Below, piece after piece: positions 52,182 to 61,357 of a stretch of 64,000 bases of DNA (its first letter is position 1; each line of letters starts with the position of its first letter). The notes under the pieces were generated by a model that was not told the origin of the DNA, did no database searches, and worked only from the letters and a program-made list of their open reading frames with translations. The position numbers and the translations under genes were made by a program. The DNA is from Algoriphagus lacus (GTDB lineage: Bacteria; Bacteroidota; Bacteroidia; Cytophagales; Cyclobacteriaceae): the NCBI RefSeq assembly GCF_003583985.1, contig NZ_QXML01000006.1, positions 248,001 through 312,000 of the forward strand, given 5' to 3'.

Positions 52182-53153
52182 ATGAAAATCACGGAATTTT
52201 TAAAACACAACTACCGCCACTTCAATGCCGCTGCTTTGATTGACGCTGCAGAGGGTTACAAAGCACATTTGGATAACGGAGGAAAAATGATGGTCACACT
52301 TGCCGGTGCAATGTCCACTGCTGAATTGGGAATTTCCCTGGCAGAAATGATCCGTCAGGATAAGGTTCAGATCATTTCCTGTACCGGTGCCAATTTGGAG
52401 GAGGATGTGTTTAATCTGGTTGCGCATGATTACTATGAGCGCGTACCCAATTACCGTGAGCTTACACCTGCACAGGAACAGGCACTTCTTGAAAGACACA
52501 TGAACCGGGTGACGGATACCTGTATTCCGGAAATGGAAGCCATGCGTCGGATCGAAAATGTGATTTTGGAAGAATGGATGAAGGCTGATGCAGCGGGCGA
52601 GCACTATTTCCCACATGAGTTTTTCTATAAAATCCTCCTTTCAGGCAAGTTGGATGCATCTTTCCAGATTGATCCTAAAAACAGCTGGCTATTAGAGGCG
52701 GCAAAGAAAAACCTTCCTATCATCGTTCCAGGATGGGAGGATTCTACCTTGGGAAATATGTACGCAGGCCATGTGATTTCCGGCGATGTGAAAAATGTGC
52801 ACACCGTTCGCAGCGGGATTGAGTATATGATGTTCTTGGCTCAATGGTACACCCAAAACGCAACAGAAAAAAGTACCATCGGATTTTTCCAGATTGGCGG
52901 GGGAATTGCAGGTGACTTCCCAATCTGTGTGGTACCGATGTTGCATCAGGACTTACAGCGGACAAATGTGCCTCTTTGGGGCTATTTCTGCCAAATCTCA
53001 GATTCGACTACTTCGTATGGATCTTACTCAGGAGCTGTTCCAAATGAAAAAATCACTTGGGGCAAACTGGGACAGGATACGCCAAAGTACATTATCGAAT
53101 CCGATGCAACGATCGTAGCACCACTGGTATTTGCCATTGTGCTGGATCAATAA
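52182..53153 (+). CDS. Deoxyhypusine synthase family protein
   Basis: A 323-residue NAD-dependent enzyme of the deoxyhypusine/homospermidine synthase fold. Visible: MVTLAGAMSTAELGISLAEM and SCTGANLEEDVFNLV at the NAD/polyamine site, FQIGGGIAGDFP, and the C-terminal SGAVPNEKITWGKL with Lys295 in the W-G-K motif that carries the aminobutyl group in eukaryotic DHS. The start at 52182 fits the family and the promoter. Eukaryotic and archaeal DHS modify eIF5A/aIF5A, which bacteria lack; bacterial members are thought to use polyamines (homospermidine formation) or an unknown protein. Followed after two bases by the OmpA gene, an unusual operon partner. Confidence 0.92.
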   Translation: MKITEFLKHNYRHFNAAALIDAAEGYKAHLDNGGKMMVTLAGAMSTAELGISLAEMIRQDKVQIISCTGANLEEDVFNLVAHDYYERVPNYRELTPAQEQALLERHMNRVTDTCIPEMEAMRRIENVILEEWMKADAAGEHYFPHEFFYKILLSGKLDASFQIDPKNSWLLEAAKKNLPIIVPGWEDSTLGNMYAGHVISGDVKNVHTVRSGIEYMMFLAQWYTQNATEKSTIGFFQIGGGIAGDFPICVVPMLHQDLQRTNVPLWGYFCQISDSTTSYGSYSGAVPNEKITWGKLGQDTPKYIIESDATIVAPLVFAIVLDQ

Positions 53154-53155
53154 GT

Positions 53156-54808
53156 ATGAAAAAAAATAAACGATTGGTATTCAAAGCAAGTGGCCTCGCG
53201 CTGCTTGCTTTTTCTTTTTTCTCTGAAATTGAAGCTCAACAGCTTCGATCGCTTTCCGGGGCAAATAGCCCAAATGACGACACTAATCCGGTTTGGATCG
53301 GGAATAACACCTTGCTATTTACAAGGGCTTTTCACCCATCCAATCTTGGTGGAGCTAGCGATTCAGGAGATATTTGGATGACTCGCAAAGGAGCAAACGG
53401 CGACTGGGAAGAAGCGACCCATCGGCCTGATCTTAGCAGCAGAGGATATGATCTTGCATTGGGTTTGGAGGATGTTTTGACCTTGTTGATTTTAAGGATC
53501 GAAGCAGGTAAAAGCTCAGTTCATCAATTTTCAAAATTTGGTCAAGACTGGAATTACCTCAGATCTGTAAATTTTCCAGGATTAGATTCCTTCGATGGTC
53601 CGGTTTCCGGAAGAGTGGCTACCGGTGGAAAAGTGATTTTCATTGCGGGTAAAAGAACAGGTGGTTTTGGGAATGAAGACATTTACTTCAGTGAAAAAAC
53701 AGGAATGTCCGATTGGTCAGAACTCAGAAATCTTGGACCAACCATCAATGGTTTTGGCCAGGAGATGGGGCCATTTTTTGATCCTGCTACTAACCAATTG
53801 TATTACTCTTCAAATTCTCATCAGGGAGCTAGCGGAAAGGATATTCTGATTTCCAAGCGAATGGGGGAAACATGGGATAGTTGGAGTAAGCCTGAAAAGT
53901 GGGATCAAATCAGTTCCCGCGGTTCGGAAGCTTCAATCACGTTTATCAGCAAGGATGAGGTTGTTTGGACGAGCACACAAAACAGTGATGGTTTTGCGGA
54001 TTTGATGACCTTTTCCACTCCTGTTCCTTTGGTGATTCCTACTGAGTTTGTGGCCCCTGTACTTCCTCAGCCAAAAACGGAAGAGCCTAAAAGTTTGGCT
54101 AAGACTACCCAAGTGGAAGAAGTGAAACAAGAAACTGTGATAGTTAAGTTGACTGACTCAACTGATGTTAACCTTTCAAAACCTCCTGTTGCTCCCCTGG
54201 AAAAACCAACTGTGAATGTTGAATTGCCCATTTCTTGGCTAGTTGTAGATAGTAAAAGCAAAACTGAATTACCTTTTACCATAGCTTTTTTAAAGGGGGT
54301 AGAGGAAATTGATTTTCAGGAGGTTTTACTCCAATCAAAATTGATTGAGGAAGGAATTTCTTCGGTCAAGATTTCTTCTCCAGGATACTTTCCAAAGCAA
54401 GTTCCGATTGAATCCTTGGATCCAAAAACCAAGACAGAAGTCCAACTTACCAAAGCCCAACCTGGAAGTACTGTTTTACTGGAAAATGTGAATTTTAAGC
54501 GAGGTACCGCTGAATTGGAAGGGGAGAGTACTGAGGCTAGTCTAAGTGATTTAGCTGCATTTCTAATTGAGAATCCGCAGATTAAAATCCGGATTAATGG
54601 ACATACTGATAATGTGGGAGACCCTGGACTGAACAAAAAGCTTTCATTGGACAGAGCAGGAAGCGTTCGCGACTTTTTGATCAGTAAAGGGGTGAATTTT
54701 GAAAACCTAAGGATTTCCGGATGGGGAGGCACGCGGCCCATTGCTTCCAATGCCACAGAGGAAGGCAGAGCCAAAAACCGAAGAGTCGAGTTAGCAGTAG
54801 AGAACTAA
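53156..54808 (+). CDS. OmpA-family outer-membrane protein with PD40-type repeats
   Basis: A 550-residue exported protein: signal peptide ending IEAQ, a WD40/PD40-like beta-propeller region (about 30-290, with FGNEDIYFSEKTG and GASGKDILISKRMG as blades), a Pro/Val/Lys-rich linker, a region with carboxypeptidase-regulatory-like features and a C-terminal OmpA domain (about 435-550) with VLLENVNFKRGTAELEGEST and the peptidoglycan-binding NGHTDNVGDPGLNKKLSLDR motif. It anchors the outer membrane to peptidoglycan. The ATG at 53156 is chosen because the alternative reading overlaps the DHS gene. Two bases after DHS. Confidence 0.88.
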   Translation: MKKNKRLVFKASGLALLAFSFFSEIEAQQLRSLSGANSPNDDTNPVWIGNNTLLFTRAFHPSNLGGASDSGDIWMTRKGANGDWEEATHRPDLSSRGYDLALGLEDVLTLLILRIEAGKSSVHQFSKFGQDWNYLRSVNFPGLDSFDGPVSGRVATGGKVIFIAGKRTGGFGNEDIYFSEKTGMSDWSELRNLGPTINGFGQEMGPFFDPATNQLYYSSNSHQGASGKDILISKRMGETWDSWSKPEKWDQISSRGSEASITFISKDEVVWTSTQNSDGFADLMTFSTPVPLVIPTEFVAPVLPQPKTEEPKSLAKTTQVEEVKQETVIVKLTDSTDVNLSKPPVAPLEKPTVNVELPISWLVVDSKSKTELPFTIAFLKGVEEIDFQEVLLQSKLIEEGISSVKISSPGYFPKQVPIESLDPKTKTEVQLTKAQPGSTVLLENVNFKRGTAELEGESTEASLSDLAAFLIENPQIKIRINGHTDNVGDPGLNKKLSLDRAGSVRDFLISKGVNFENLRISGWGGTRPIASNATEEGRAKNRRVELAVEN

Positions 54809-54842
54809 AAAAAGGGCTTCCATCTAATTGGAAGCCCTTTTT
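54808..54842. terminator. Bidirectional Rho-independent terminator
   Basis: Perfect 14-base-pair stem AAAAAGGGCTTCCA / TGGAAGCCCTTTTT with six-base loop, overlapping the stop of the OmpA gene and serving the convergent oxidoreductase as well. Confidence 0.92.
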
Positions 54843-54863
54843 CATACTTGGTGTTTAAAAAAA

Positions 54864-56324
54864 TTATAGGGTATGATTCCCTCGGTATTCTCGCCTCACA
54901 AACTGGTTTGCTGGTTCGAAATTGGTTATTTTCATATTGGCACCGTCCCAAATTAGTTTGATTCCTCTACCCGGATAATCAAATTGGTTGTTTGAACCTG
55001 CTCTTGGGATTCTGTAATCGTAGCTTCGGATAGCCAGATTCCCCATCAGAACGGATTCGGTCAAAGGTCCTGCAACTGAGAATGGAGAACTTAATTTTTT
55101 GAATTGATCAGAACCATATCCTCCGATGCAAGCTTCCACCCAGTTGTTGTAATGGCCTCGGTCACCTTCAGGAACTCTGTATTCAGTTTGCGGAACGCTT
55201 ACTTCCTGAGTGCGTTTGGTAGGAAGCAATTTTGGATTGGCTCCATAGGTCGAGCACATCATTTTACCTTTTGTGCCTTCAATAATTACACCGTTTCCAC
55301 CATCTCCCATGATTTCATTAGGCTCAAGTTCCTCTGGCCTGGTTGGTTGAATACCACCATCCATCCAATGAAATTCAAGATCCGGTTTTCCTGGCCGGTC
55401 AAATCGTAGCGTAATATGTGAAGAAGGAGGGCAGCTTTCGGGAAAATAACCCCTTTGGAACTCTCCGACATAAACTGATCCTACTGAGCATTCAGCAGAT
55501 TTGGGATACCCAAGTCCCAAAACCCGAAATGGTGGCTCTATGATGTGACAGGCCATGTCTCCCAAAGCGCCTGTACCATAATCCCACCAGCCTCTCCAAT
55601 TGAAAGGAACCAAATTCCCAACATAGTCTTTATAAGGGGCAGTACCTAGCCAAAGATCCCAATCGAGGTCCGCTGGAGGTGCAATTGGGGTTTTTGGCCA
55701 TTCAATTCCCTGAGGCCAAACCGGTCTGTTGGTCCAAGTGTACACTTTTGTCGCTTCGCCGATCAGTCCGGCATTGTACCATTCGACCATTTGTCTTACT
55801 CCATCTCCGGATGATCCCTGATTACCCATTTGAGTAACCACTTTATATTTTTCTGCAGCCTCAGTAAGCATTCTGGCTTCATAGATGTCATGAGACATTG
55901 GTTTTTGAACGTACACATGTTTGCCCATTTTCATAGCCATCATAGCTTGAGCCGCATGCATGTGGTCTGGTGTGGAGACGGTTACTGCATCGATATTTTT
56001 CTCTTCCTTTTCGAGCATGATGCGGTAATCCTTGTAATAGGCTGCTTTAGGATGATCATCCCGGCTCTTTTTTGCCCGAGTATCGTCCACATCGCAAAGT
56101 GCAATCATATCTACTTTTCCGCTTCTGAAAACTCCACTTACATCTCCGGCACCCATACCACCGACCCCAATGCTAGCAACTCTCAATCGGTCACTCGGGG
56201 CGATGTATCCCGGACCTCCAAGCACATGTCTTGGGACAATATAAAATCCGGCAAGGGCCAGTGCAGAGCCTTTGATAAAACTTCTTCTTGAGTTCTGTTC
56301 AGGGTTGGAATTACTGTTTTCCAT
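54864..56324 (-). CDS. Tat-exported Gfo/Idh/MocA family oxidoreductase
   Basis: A 486-residue NAD(P)-dependent oxidoreductase. N-terminus has a twin-arginine signal (NSRRSFIKGSALALAGF, Arg13-Arg14), so it is exported folded with cofactor. Rossmann motif VASIGVGGMGAGDV, STPDHMHA, and VYVQKPMSHD where the usual E-K-P is Q-K-P; the substrate domain has GNQGSSGDGVRQMVEWYNAG and WRGWWDYGTGALGDMACH typical of periplasmic group members in Bacteroidota and Planctomycetes. Probable role: oxidation or epimerisation of a sugar derivative. Single-gene unit. The 230 bases upstream hold no clear promoter or small ORF. Confidence 0.9.
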   Translation of the reverse strand: MENSNSNPEQNSRRSFIKGSALALAGFYIVPRHVLGGPGYIAPSDRLRVASIGVGGMGAGDVSGVFRSGKVDMIALCDVDDTRAKKSRDDHPKAAYYKDYRIMLEKEEKNIDAVTVSTPDHMHAAQAMMAMKMGKHVYVQKPMSHDIYEARMLTEAAEKYKVVTQMGNQGSSGDGVRQMVEWYNAGLIGEATKVYTWTNRPVWPQGIEWPKTPIAPPADLDWDLWLGTAPYKDYVGNLVPFNWRGWWDYGTGALGDMACHIIEPPFRVLGLGYPKSAECSVGSVYVGEFQRGYFPESCPPSSHITLRFDRPGKPDLEFHWMDGGIQPTRPEELEPNEIMGDGGNGVIIEGTKGKMMCSTYGANPKLLPTKRTQEVSVPQTEYRVPEGDRGHYNNWVEACIGGYGSDQFKKLSSPFSVAGPLTESVLMGNLAIRSYDYRIPRAGSNNQFDYPGRGIKLIWDGANMKITNFEPANQFVRREYRGNHTL

Positions 56325-56555
56325 TGTATTGTAGGTTTATTAGAAACTGAAAGGCTCAAATTATCAAATGACTGATACTAATCCTTGGATTTTGCTTAAA
56401 AATTGAATGGAAAGTTGATTTTGTCCCATGTGAAAGGTATTGGAAAGACCTGTTCTATTGAACTTGATTGGCAACCCTGGATTTTTAGATTTTATATAAT
56501 TAGTGGAAAAGAGATATTTAAAAATTTCAAGTAAGTTTATGCAAAATCCCGAAAC

Positions 56556-58148
56556 ATGAAAAAATCACTCTGGGCCCTCCTGCTGGCCGGTACGCTTGCT
56601 TTGGGGGCATGTAAAAAAACTGCTCCACTTTCTGAATCAGCTATTATTCCACTCCCTCAGGAGATTACAGACGGCGGAGGAACCTTTACCTTAACTGCCG
56701 AATCTGGAATAAAGCTCGTTGGAAGCGGAGATCAGCTTACTAAAATAGGAGAGTATCTGGCTGGTAAACTGAGGCCGGCAACTGGTTATGAGATTCCAGT
56801 TTCTTTTGATGGCGGTCAAATTGTTTTGGAACTGACAGGAAATGACAAGGCAGAAGCTTATGAACTTGAAGTTTCCGATTCAGGTGTCAAAATTACTTCT
56901 TCCGGCGAAGCTGGACTTTTCTATGGGGTCCAGACCTTACTTCAACTTTTTCCTCAGGAAATTGCCAATTCAACCACACAGACCGCTAATTGGGAAATTC
57001 CAGGAGGAACCATAAAAGATGCACCGACCTTTGAATATCGAGGATCTATGCTCGATGTGGCAAGGCATTTCATTTCTGTCGATGATGTAAAATATTACAT
57101 CGATCAGATGGCCATTTACAAGTTGAACTACCTGCACCTGCACCTGACAGATGATCAGGGCTGGAGGATTGAAATCAAATCATGGCCGAAGCTAACTGAA
57201 ATAGGTGGAAGCACCGAAGTAGGTGGGGGAGAAGGCGGATTCTATACCCAAGAGCAATATAAAGATATCGTAGCTTATGCAGCAGATCGTTTCATTACCA
57301 TTGTGCCTGAAATCGACATGCCAGGTCACACCAATTCAGCTTTGGCGTCTTATGCAGAGTTGAATCCCGGTGTGAATTTGCCGGATGGTAATTTGGATTC
57401 GGTAAACAAAGCTCCTTTAGATTATGAAATGCCATTGAAGAACCCTCAGGCTTCTGAACTCTATACCGGCATAGAGGTAGGTTGGAGTACTTTTGCCCCT
57501 AAGTTGGAGTTGACATATGCTTTTGTAGACAGTGTGGTAAGAGAAATCTCTGAAATCACGCCGGGACCTTATTTTCATATTGGGGGTGATGAGTCCCATG
57601 TGACTGAAAAAGATGACTATGTCTACTTTGTGGAGCGAGTACAGGATATTGTTTCTAAGTACAATAAAACAAGCATTGGTTGGGATGAGATTGCAACCGC
57701 AAAATTGCTTCCCGGGAATGTCGCTCAATTCTGGGCTTTGGAAGAAAATGCCAAATTGGCCAAAGAGCAGGGAAATAAGGTCCTGATGTCTCCTTCCAAG
57801 AAGGCCTATTTAGATATGCAATATGACAGCACCAGCCGAATTGGCTTGCATTGGGCGGCATATGTGGAGTTGGATTCAGCATACTTATGGGACCCTGCAG
57901 AATACACCGAGGGAATTACTGCAGAAAATATTTTGGGAGTAGAGGCTCCGCTTTGGACTGAAACTGTAACCAACAAGGCAGATATCGATTACCTCGTATT
58001 TCCAAGATTATCTGCTATAGCAGAAGTAGCCTGGACTAAAAAGGAGAGAAGAAGCTGGGAAAGTTTTAGCAAGCGAATTTCTAGTCATGGGAAAAGATGG
58101 GATATCCAAGGGGTTGGTTTTTATAAATCTCCGAAGGTAAACTGGTAA
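56556..58148 (+). CDS. GH20 beta-N-acetylhexosaminidase lipoprotein
   Basis: A 530-residue exo-glycosidase removing terminal GlcNAc/GalNAc from chitin- or glycan-derived oligosaccharides. Lipobox LGAC (Cys19); an N-terminal alpha/beta domain typical of GH20b (about 35-155); (beta/alpha)8 catalytic domain with GSMLDVARHFISVDDVKYYI, LHLHLTDDQGWRIEI, EIDMPGHTNSAL and the catalytic pair Asp345-Glu346 in HIGGDESH. The C-terminal WTE and FPRLSAIAEVAW motifs close the active site. A partial -7-like TAAGTTTA lies about 20 bases upstream. Length normal for the family. A strong terminator follows. Confidence 0.95.
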   Translation: MKKSLWALLLAGTLALGACKKTAPLSESAIIPLPQEITDGGGTFTLTAESGIKLVGSGDQLTKIGEYLAGKLRPATGYEIPVSFDGGQIVLELTGNDKAEAYELEVSDSGVKITSSGEAGLFYGVQTLLQLFPQEIANSTTQTANWEIPGGTIKDAPTFEYRGSMLDVARHFISVDDVKYYIDQMAIYKLNYLHLHLTDDQGWRIEIKSWPKLTEIGGSTEVGGGEGGFYTQEQYKDIVAYAADRFITIVPEIDMPGHTNSALASYAELNPGVNLPDGNLDSVNKAPLDYEMPLKNPQASELYTGIEVGWSTFAPKLELTYAFVDSVVREISEITPGPYFHIGGDESHVTEKDDYVYFVERVQDIVSKYNKTSIGWDEIATAKLLPGNVAQFWALEENAKLAKEQGNKVLMSPSKKAYLDMQYDSTSRIGLHWAAYVELDSAYLWDPAEYTEGITAENILGVEAPLWTETVTNKADIDYLVFPRLSAIAEVAWTKKERRSWESFSKRISSHGKRWDIQGVGFYKSPKVNW

Positions 58149-58161
58149 AGTATCCTGAAGA

Positions 58162-58195
58162 AAAGCCCGAAGTGTGAGAATGCTTCGGGCTTTTT
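58162..58195 (+). terminator. Rho-independent terminator
   Basis: Stem AAAGCCCGAAG / CTTCGGGCTTT with ten-base loop and T tail after the hexosaminidase gene. Confidence 0.88.
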
Positions 58196-58294
58196 CTTGG
58201 CACATGGATGGTATTTTTTTGTTTTTGGGGAAATTGCCCCTATTATCGAAGATCAGTAGACGCAGAAAGCATTTATCAAGACATCGCAGTCCTC

Positions 58295-59644
58295 ATGAGA
58301 GAAATAATTATTGATTTTAGCAATTGGATTTGGGGACCTCCCATTTTGGTTTTGTTATTAGGAGGAGGAACTTACTTTTTTTTCCATTCCGGATTCATAC
58401 CCGTTCTAAAAATCGGGCATGCGATCAGGCTACTTCGAGGCAAATATGACAACTCCCTGGCACCTGGCCAGATCACCTCAGTTCAGGCTTTGTCTGCAGC
58501 GATTGCTGCCACTGTTGGTTTAGGAAATATTTCCGGAGTTGCTATTGCCATCAACATGGGAGGACCGGGTGCTCTGTTTTGGATGTGGGTGGCTGCTTTT
58601 TTGGGAATGGCGACCAAATTCTATACCTGCAGCCTAGCGATTATGTATCGGGGAAAAGACAGTTCAGGTGAAATTCAAGGTGGTCCCATGTATGTGATTG
58701 AAGAAGGAATGGGAAAGAAATGGAAATTCCTTGCCGTGATTTTCGCTGTAGCCGGGTTTATCGGTTTGTTGGCTGTTTTCACATCCAATCAACTTACGGC
58801 ACTTACTCAGGCGATTCTTATTGAACCGGAAACCATCCAAGAGGAAGAACGCAACCGATGGATTATTGGGATTATAACCATGCTGCTAACGGCAGTGGTA
58901 ATTTTGGGTGGGTTAAAAAGGATTGCTGAAGTAGCCTCTAAAATGGTTCCTTTCATGGTTGGGATTTACTTTTTCACCGTTTTGCTTATTGTAATCAAAT
59001 ACATTGGGCGAGTTCCAGAGATGCTTGAATTGATAGTAGTAGATGCTTTTACTGGCAATGCAGTGATGGGCGGAGCTGTAGGAGCGGTCATTATTACCGG
59101 TGCTAGAAGGGCTGCATTTTCTAATGAGGCTGGTATAGGAACGGCCCCGATGGTCCACGGAGCATCAAAAACCAATGAGCCGATTCGAGAAGGCTTAATT
59201 GCGATGCTGGGTCCATTTATCGATACTATTGTTGTGTGTACCTTAACTGCTTTAGTGATTTTATTGACAGGGGTTTGGGAAAACTCGGAAAACGATGGTG
59301 TCCGGCTTACCCTTGAAGCTTTTGAATTGGGAATTCCGGTTTATGGGAAATACTTGTTGATGATCTCTGTATTGGTTTTTGCACTTTCCACTATTTTCAC
59401 TTATTCCTACTACGGGCACAAGTGCACCAATTACCTTTTTGGGGCAGATAAAGCCAAATACTATAATTACTTCTACTTGGTGACCATCGTTTTGGGATCA
59501 GTGGCATCTCTTGAAGTTGTGGTAAGTTTAGTGGATGGAATGTATGCGGTTATGGCATTTCCGACGATGATTTCGGCCCTTTACCTTTCTCCAAAGGTCC
59601 GCGCCGCTAGTAAAGACTATTTTGCCCGAATGAAAAATACCTAA
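58295..59644 (+). CDS. Sodium:alanine/glycine symporter (AGCS family)
   Basis: A 449-residue inner-membrane Na+-coupled amino-acid importer. GGGTYFFFHSGFIPVLKIGH and SALSAAIAATVGLGNISGVA-type segments, GGPGALFWMWVAAFLGMATK, and AAFSNEAGIGTAPMVHGASK are the standard AGCS signatures (sodium and substrate site). About 11 membrane helices. The ATG at 58295 is chosen because a longer reading from 58208 adds 29 unrelated residues. The glycerate kinase gene starts two bases after its stop, suggesting uptake of glycine/alanine/serine-type substrate linked to glycerate metabolism. Confidence 0.94.
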   Translation: MREIIIDFSNWIWGPPILVLLLGGGTYFFFHSGFIPVLKIGHAIRLLRGKYDNSLAPGQITSVQALSAAIAATVGLGNISGVAIAINMGGPGALFWMWVAAFLGMATKFYTCSLAIMYRGKDSSGEIQGGPMYVIEEGMGKKWKFLAVIFAVAGFIGLLAVFTSNQLTALTQAILIEPETIQEEERNRWIIGIITMLLTAVVILGGLKRIAEVASKMVPFMVGIYFFTVLLIVIKYIGRVPEMLELIVVDAFTGNAVMGGAVGAVIITGARRAAFSNEAGIGTAPMVHGASKTNEPIREGLIAMLGPFIDTIVVCTLTALVILLTGVWENSENDGVRLTLEAFELGIPVYGKYLLMISVLVFALSTIFTYSYYGHKCTNYLFGADKAKYYNYFYLVTIVLGSVASLEVVVSLVDGMYAVMAFPTMISALYLSPKVRAASKDYFARMKNT

Positions 59645-59646
59645 TC

Positions 59647-60753
59647 ATGCGATTTCTGGTTGCTCCAAATGCCTTCAAAGGAACAATTCCTGCGGATGAA
59701 GCAGCAGAGATTATTTCAGATGTATTGGTAAGATCGACGCATCATAATTGTTTGTTGCAACCTGTGGCGGATGGAGGAGACGGTACTTGCGCTTTGCTGA
59801 TTGAGTCTTTAGGATTGGAAAGTGTAAGCATTCCAGTATTGAATGCGATAGGAGTTCCTGTTCAGGGATTTTTTGGTTGGGATCCGGAGTCGAAAAAGGC
59901 CTTTATCGATGTATCTACAGCATCCGGATTAGGTGCCCTTTTGGATTATCAAAAAGACCCTTACACCACTTCCACATTTGGGACAGGCTTACTGATCAAA
60001 AAAGCAATTGAATTCGGTGCAGAGGAGATAGTTCTTGGCTTAGGAGGAAGCGCAACAGTGGATATGGGGACCGGTATTTTGAATGCGTTAGGAGTTCTTT
60101 TTTTGGACGAAACTGGTCGGGAACTACCTGTATTTTCTCCAGGATTTCTTTCAAAGATCAAACATGTCCAGAAATCCCTATCTCTTCCTAAAATCAGATT
60201 TACTTGCCTTTGTGATGTCAAAAATCCATTTTTTGGGGCTGAGGGTGCAGTCAAAGTTTTTGGTCCTCAGAAAGGCCTAAAACTTGATCAACTTGATCCT
60301 TTTGAAAAGGATTGTGAATTGCTATTGGAGCTTTTTAGAAAAAAAGTGAAAAGAGATTGGCATGATTTACCTGGCTTTGGTGCGGCGGGGGGAATAGCAT
60401 TAGGTTTGGATTTCTTTTTTAAGACACAAATCAAATTTGGGGCTGATTACTTTTTTGATCTGGTTGATATGAGAAATAAAGTCAATCAATCCGACTGGAT
60501 AATTACCGGAGAAGGTCAATATGACACTCAGAGCAACCAAGGGAAAGCAAGTTATCAGCTGCTAAAACTTGCAAAGGAACAGGGTAAAAAGATCGCATTG
60601 ATAACCGCTGGAGAAGGAGGAAGAAAGGCAGGCTTTGATTTGGTTTTGGAGCTACCTCCTTTGGAATTTTCATCAAAGGATTTCAAGAAAAAAGCCCGAG
60701 AAAACCTTCACGGGCTTATTCAAATTGCAATTCATGAAAAGAAGTTTGATTGA
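59647..60753 (+). CDS. Glycerate kinase (GarK/GlxK type)
   Basis: A 368-residue ATP-dependent kinase phosphorylating D-glycerate. Diagnostic N-terminus FLVAPNAFKGTIPADEAAEI, then VADGGDGT, STASGLGALL, GLGGSATVDMGTGILNALG and PGFGAAGGIALGLDFF. Length fits the type I family (about 380). ATG two bases after the symporter stop. Product 2- or 3-phosphoglycerate enters glycolysis. Its stop codon abuts the stop of the opposite-strand DUF6526 gene with no terminator between. Confidence 0.95.
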   Translation: MRFLVAPNAFKGTIPADEAAEIISDVLVRSTHHNCLLQPVADGGDGTCALLIESLGLESVSIPVLNAIGVPVQGFFGWDPESKKAFIDVSTASGLGALLDYQKDPYTTSTFGTGLLIKKAIEFGAEEIVLGLGGSATVDMGTGILNALGVLFLDETGRELPVFSPGFLSKIKHVQKSLSLPKIRFTCLCDVKNPFFGAEGAVKVFGPQKGLKLDQLDPFEKDCELLLELFRKKVKRDWHDLPGFGAAGGIALGLDFFFKTQIKFGADYFFDLVDMRNKVNQSDWIITGEGQYDTQSNQGKASYQLLKLAKEQGKKIALITAGEGGRKAGFDLVLELPPLEFSSKDFKKKARENLHGLIQIAIHEKKFD

Positions 60754-61191
60754 TCAAACTCTTCGGTAATCTCCCTTCCAATTCTTGATTTGAAGTTTGA
60801 TCTCTTTTTGACTCAATTTTTCTTTAATCGCCTTTTCCATCAAGGGAAGTAGTTCTTCATCGCTGGCAAATCTTAATGCGATAATCTGACTAAGCTTTAA
60901 TTGGCTTTCTTTAGAATAAAAAGGGGAGCCGGTGAGGTGAAAATACCTCTGGCTCATCTCCATCAATATGATTCTATTTTGGTTATTGAGCGCATAAATT
61001 CGGGCTAAGAATAGAATCAAAACCAAAATAATGGCGCCAATCAAGTGATAAATGCTTGTTGAAGTGGTGTCACTCGTACTAAAATCCATTCTTTCAATAG
61101 TCCAACCCAGATAAAGTAAGGTCAACGGAGTTAAAATGAAATGATGGAAGGGATAGTAGCGGGTATGGTTTTGGTAGTTCTGAGGTTTCAT
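60754..61191 (-). CDS. DUF6526 family membrane protein
   Basis: A 145-residue protein with two hydrophobic helices (HFILTPLTLLYLGWTIERM-type and IYHLIGAIILVLILFLARIY) and a basic C-terminal helical tail. The start KPQNYQNHTRYYPFHHFI is the hallmark of the family, widespread in Bacteroidota, function unknown. Convergent with glycerate kinase, sharing a boundary of zero bases. Inner-membrane location expected. Confidence 0.85.
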   Translation of the reverse strand: MKPQNYQNHTRYYPFHHFILTPLTLLYLGWTIERMDFSTSDTTSTSIYHLIGAIILVLILFLARIYALNNQNRIILMEMSQRYFHLTGSPFYSKESQLKLSQIIALRFASDEELLPLMEKAIKEKLSQKEIKLQIKNWKGDYRRV

Positions 61192-61311
61192 AGGAATATA
61201 TTTTTTAAGCTATCATTATGACTTTTCCGAACTAGTTTCGGGAGAATCTATCGTTCCCGTTAAAAAACCAGAGTGGTTGTTTAGACTTACTTGATTTCTT
61301 GGATTTCGGAG

Positions 61312-61340
61312 TAAAAAAAAAGGAGGCATTGCCTCCTTTT
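61312..61340 (-). terminator. Rho-independent terminator of the 49-residue gene
   Basis: Minus-strand perfect stem AAAAGGAGGC / GCCTCCTTTT with a three-base loop and a run of T, 17 bases after the stop of the small ORF 61358-61507. Confidence 0.88.
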
Positions 61341-61357
61341 AGTATAAGTTAGTTGAT

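Noticed and set aside
56325..56555. 231-base region between the oxidoreductase and hexosaminidase genes examined for a small ORF or RNA.
   Set aside because: AT-rich with no ORF or hairpin of note; only a weak -7-like TAAGTTTA before the hexosaminidase.
61227..61241. Short inverted repeat CCGAA-CTAGT-TTCGG between DUF6526 and the 49-residue gene.
   Set aside because: Five-base arms without T run; too short to call a terminator or an operator.
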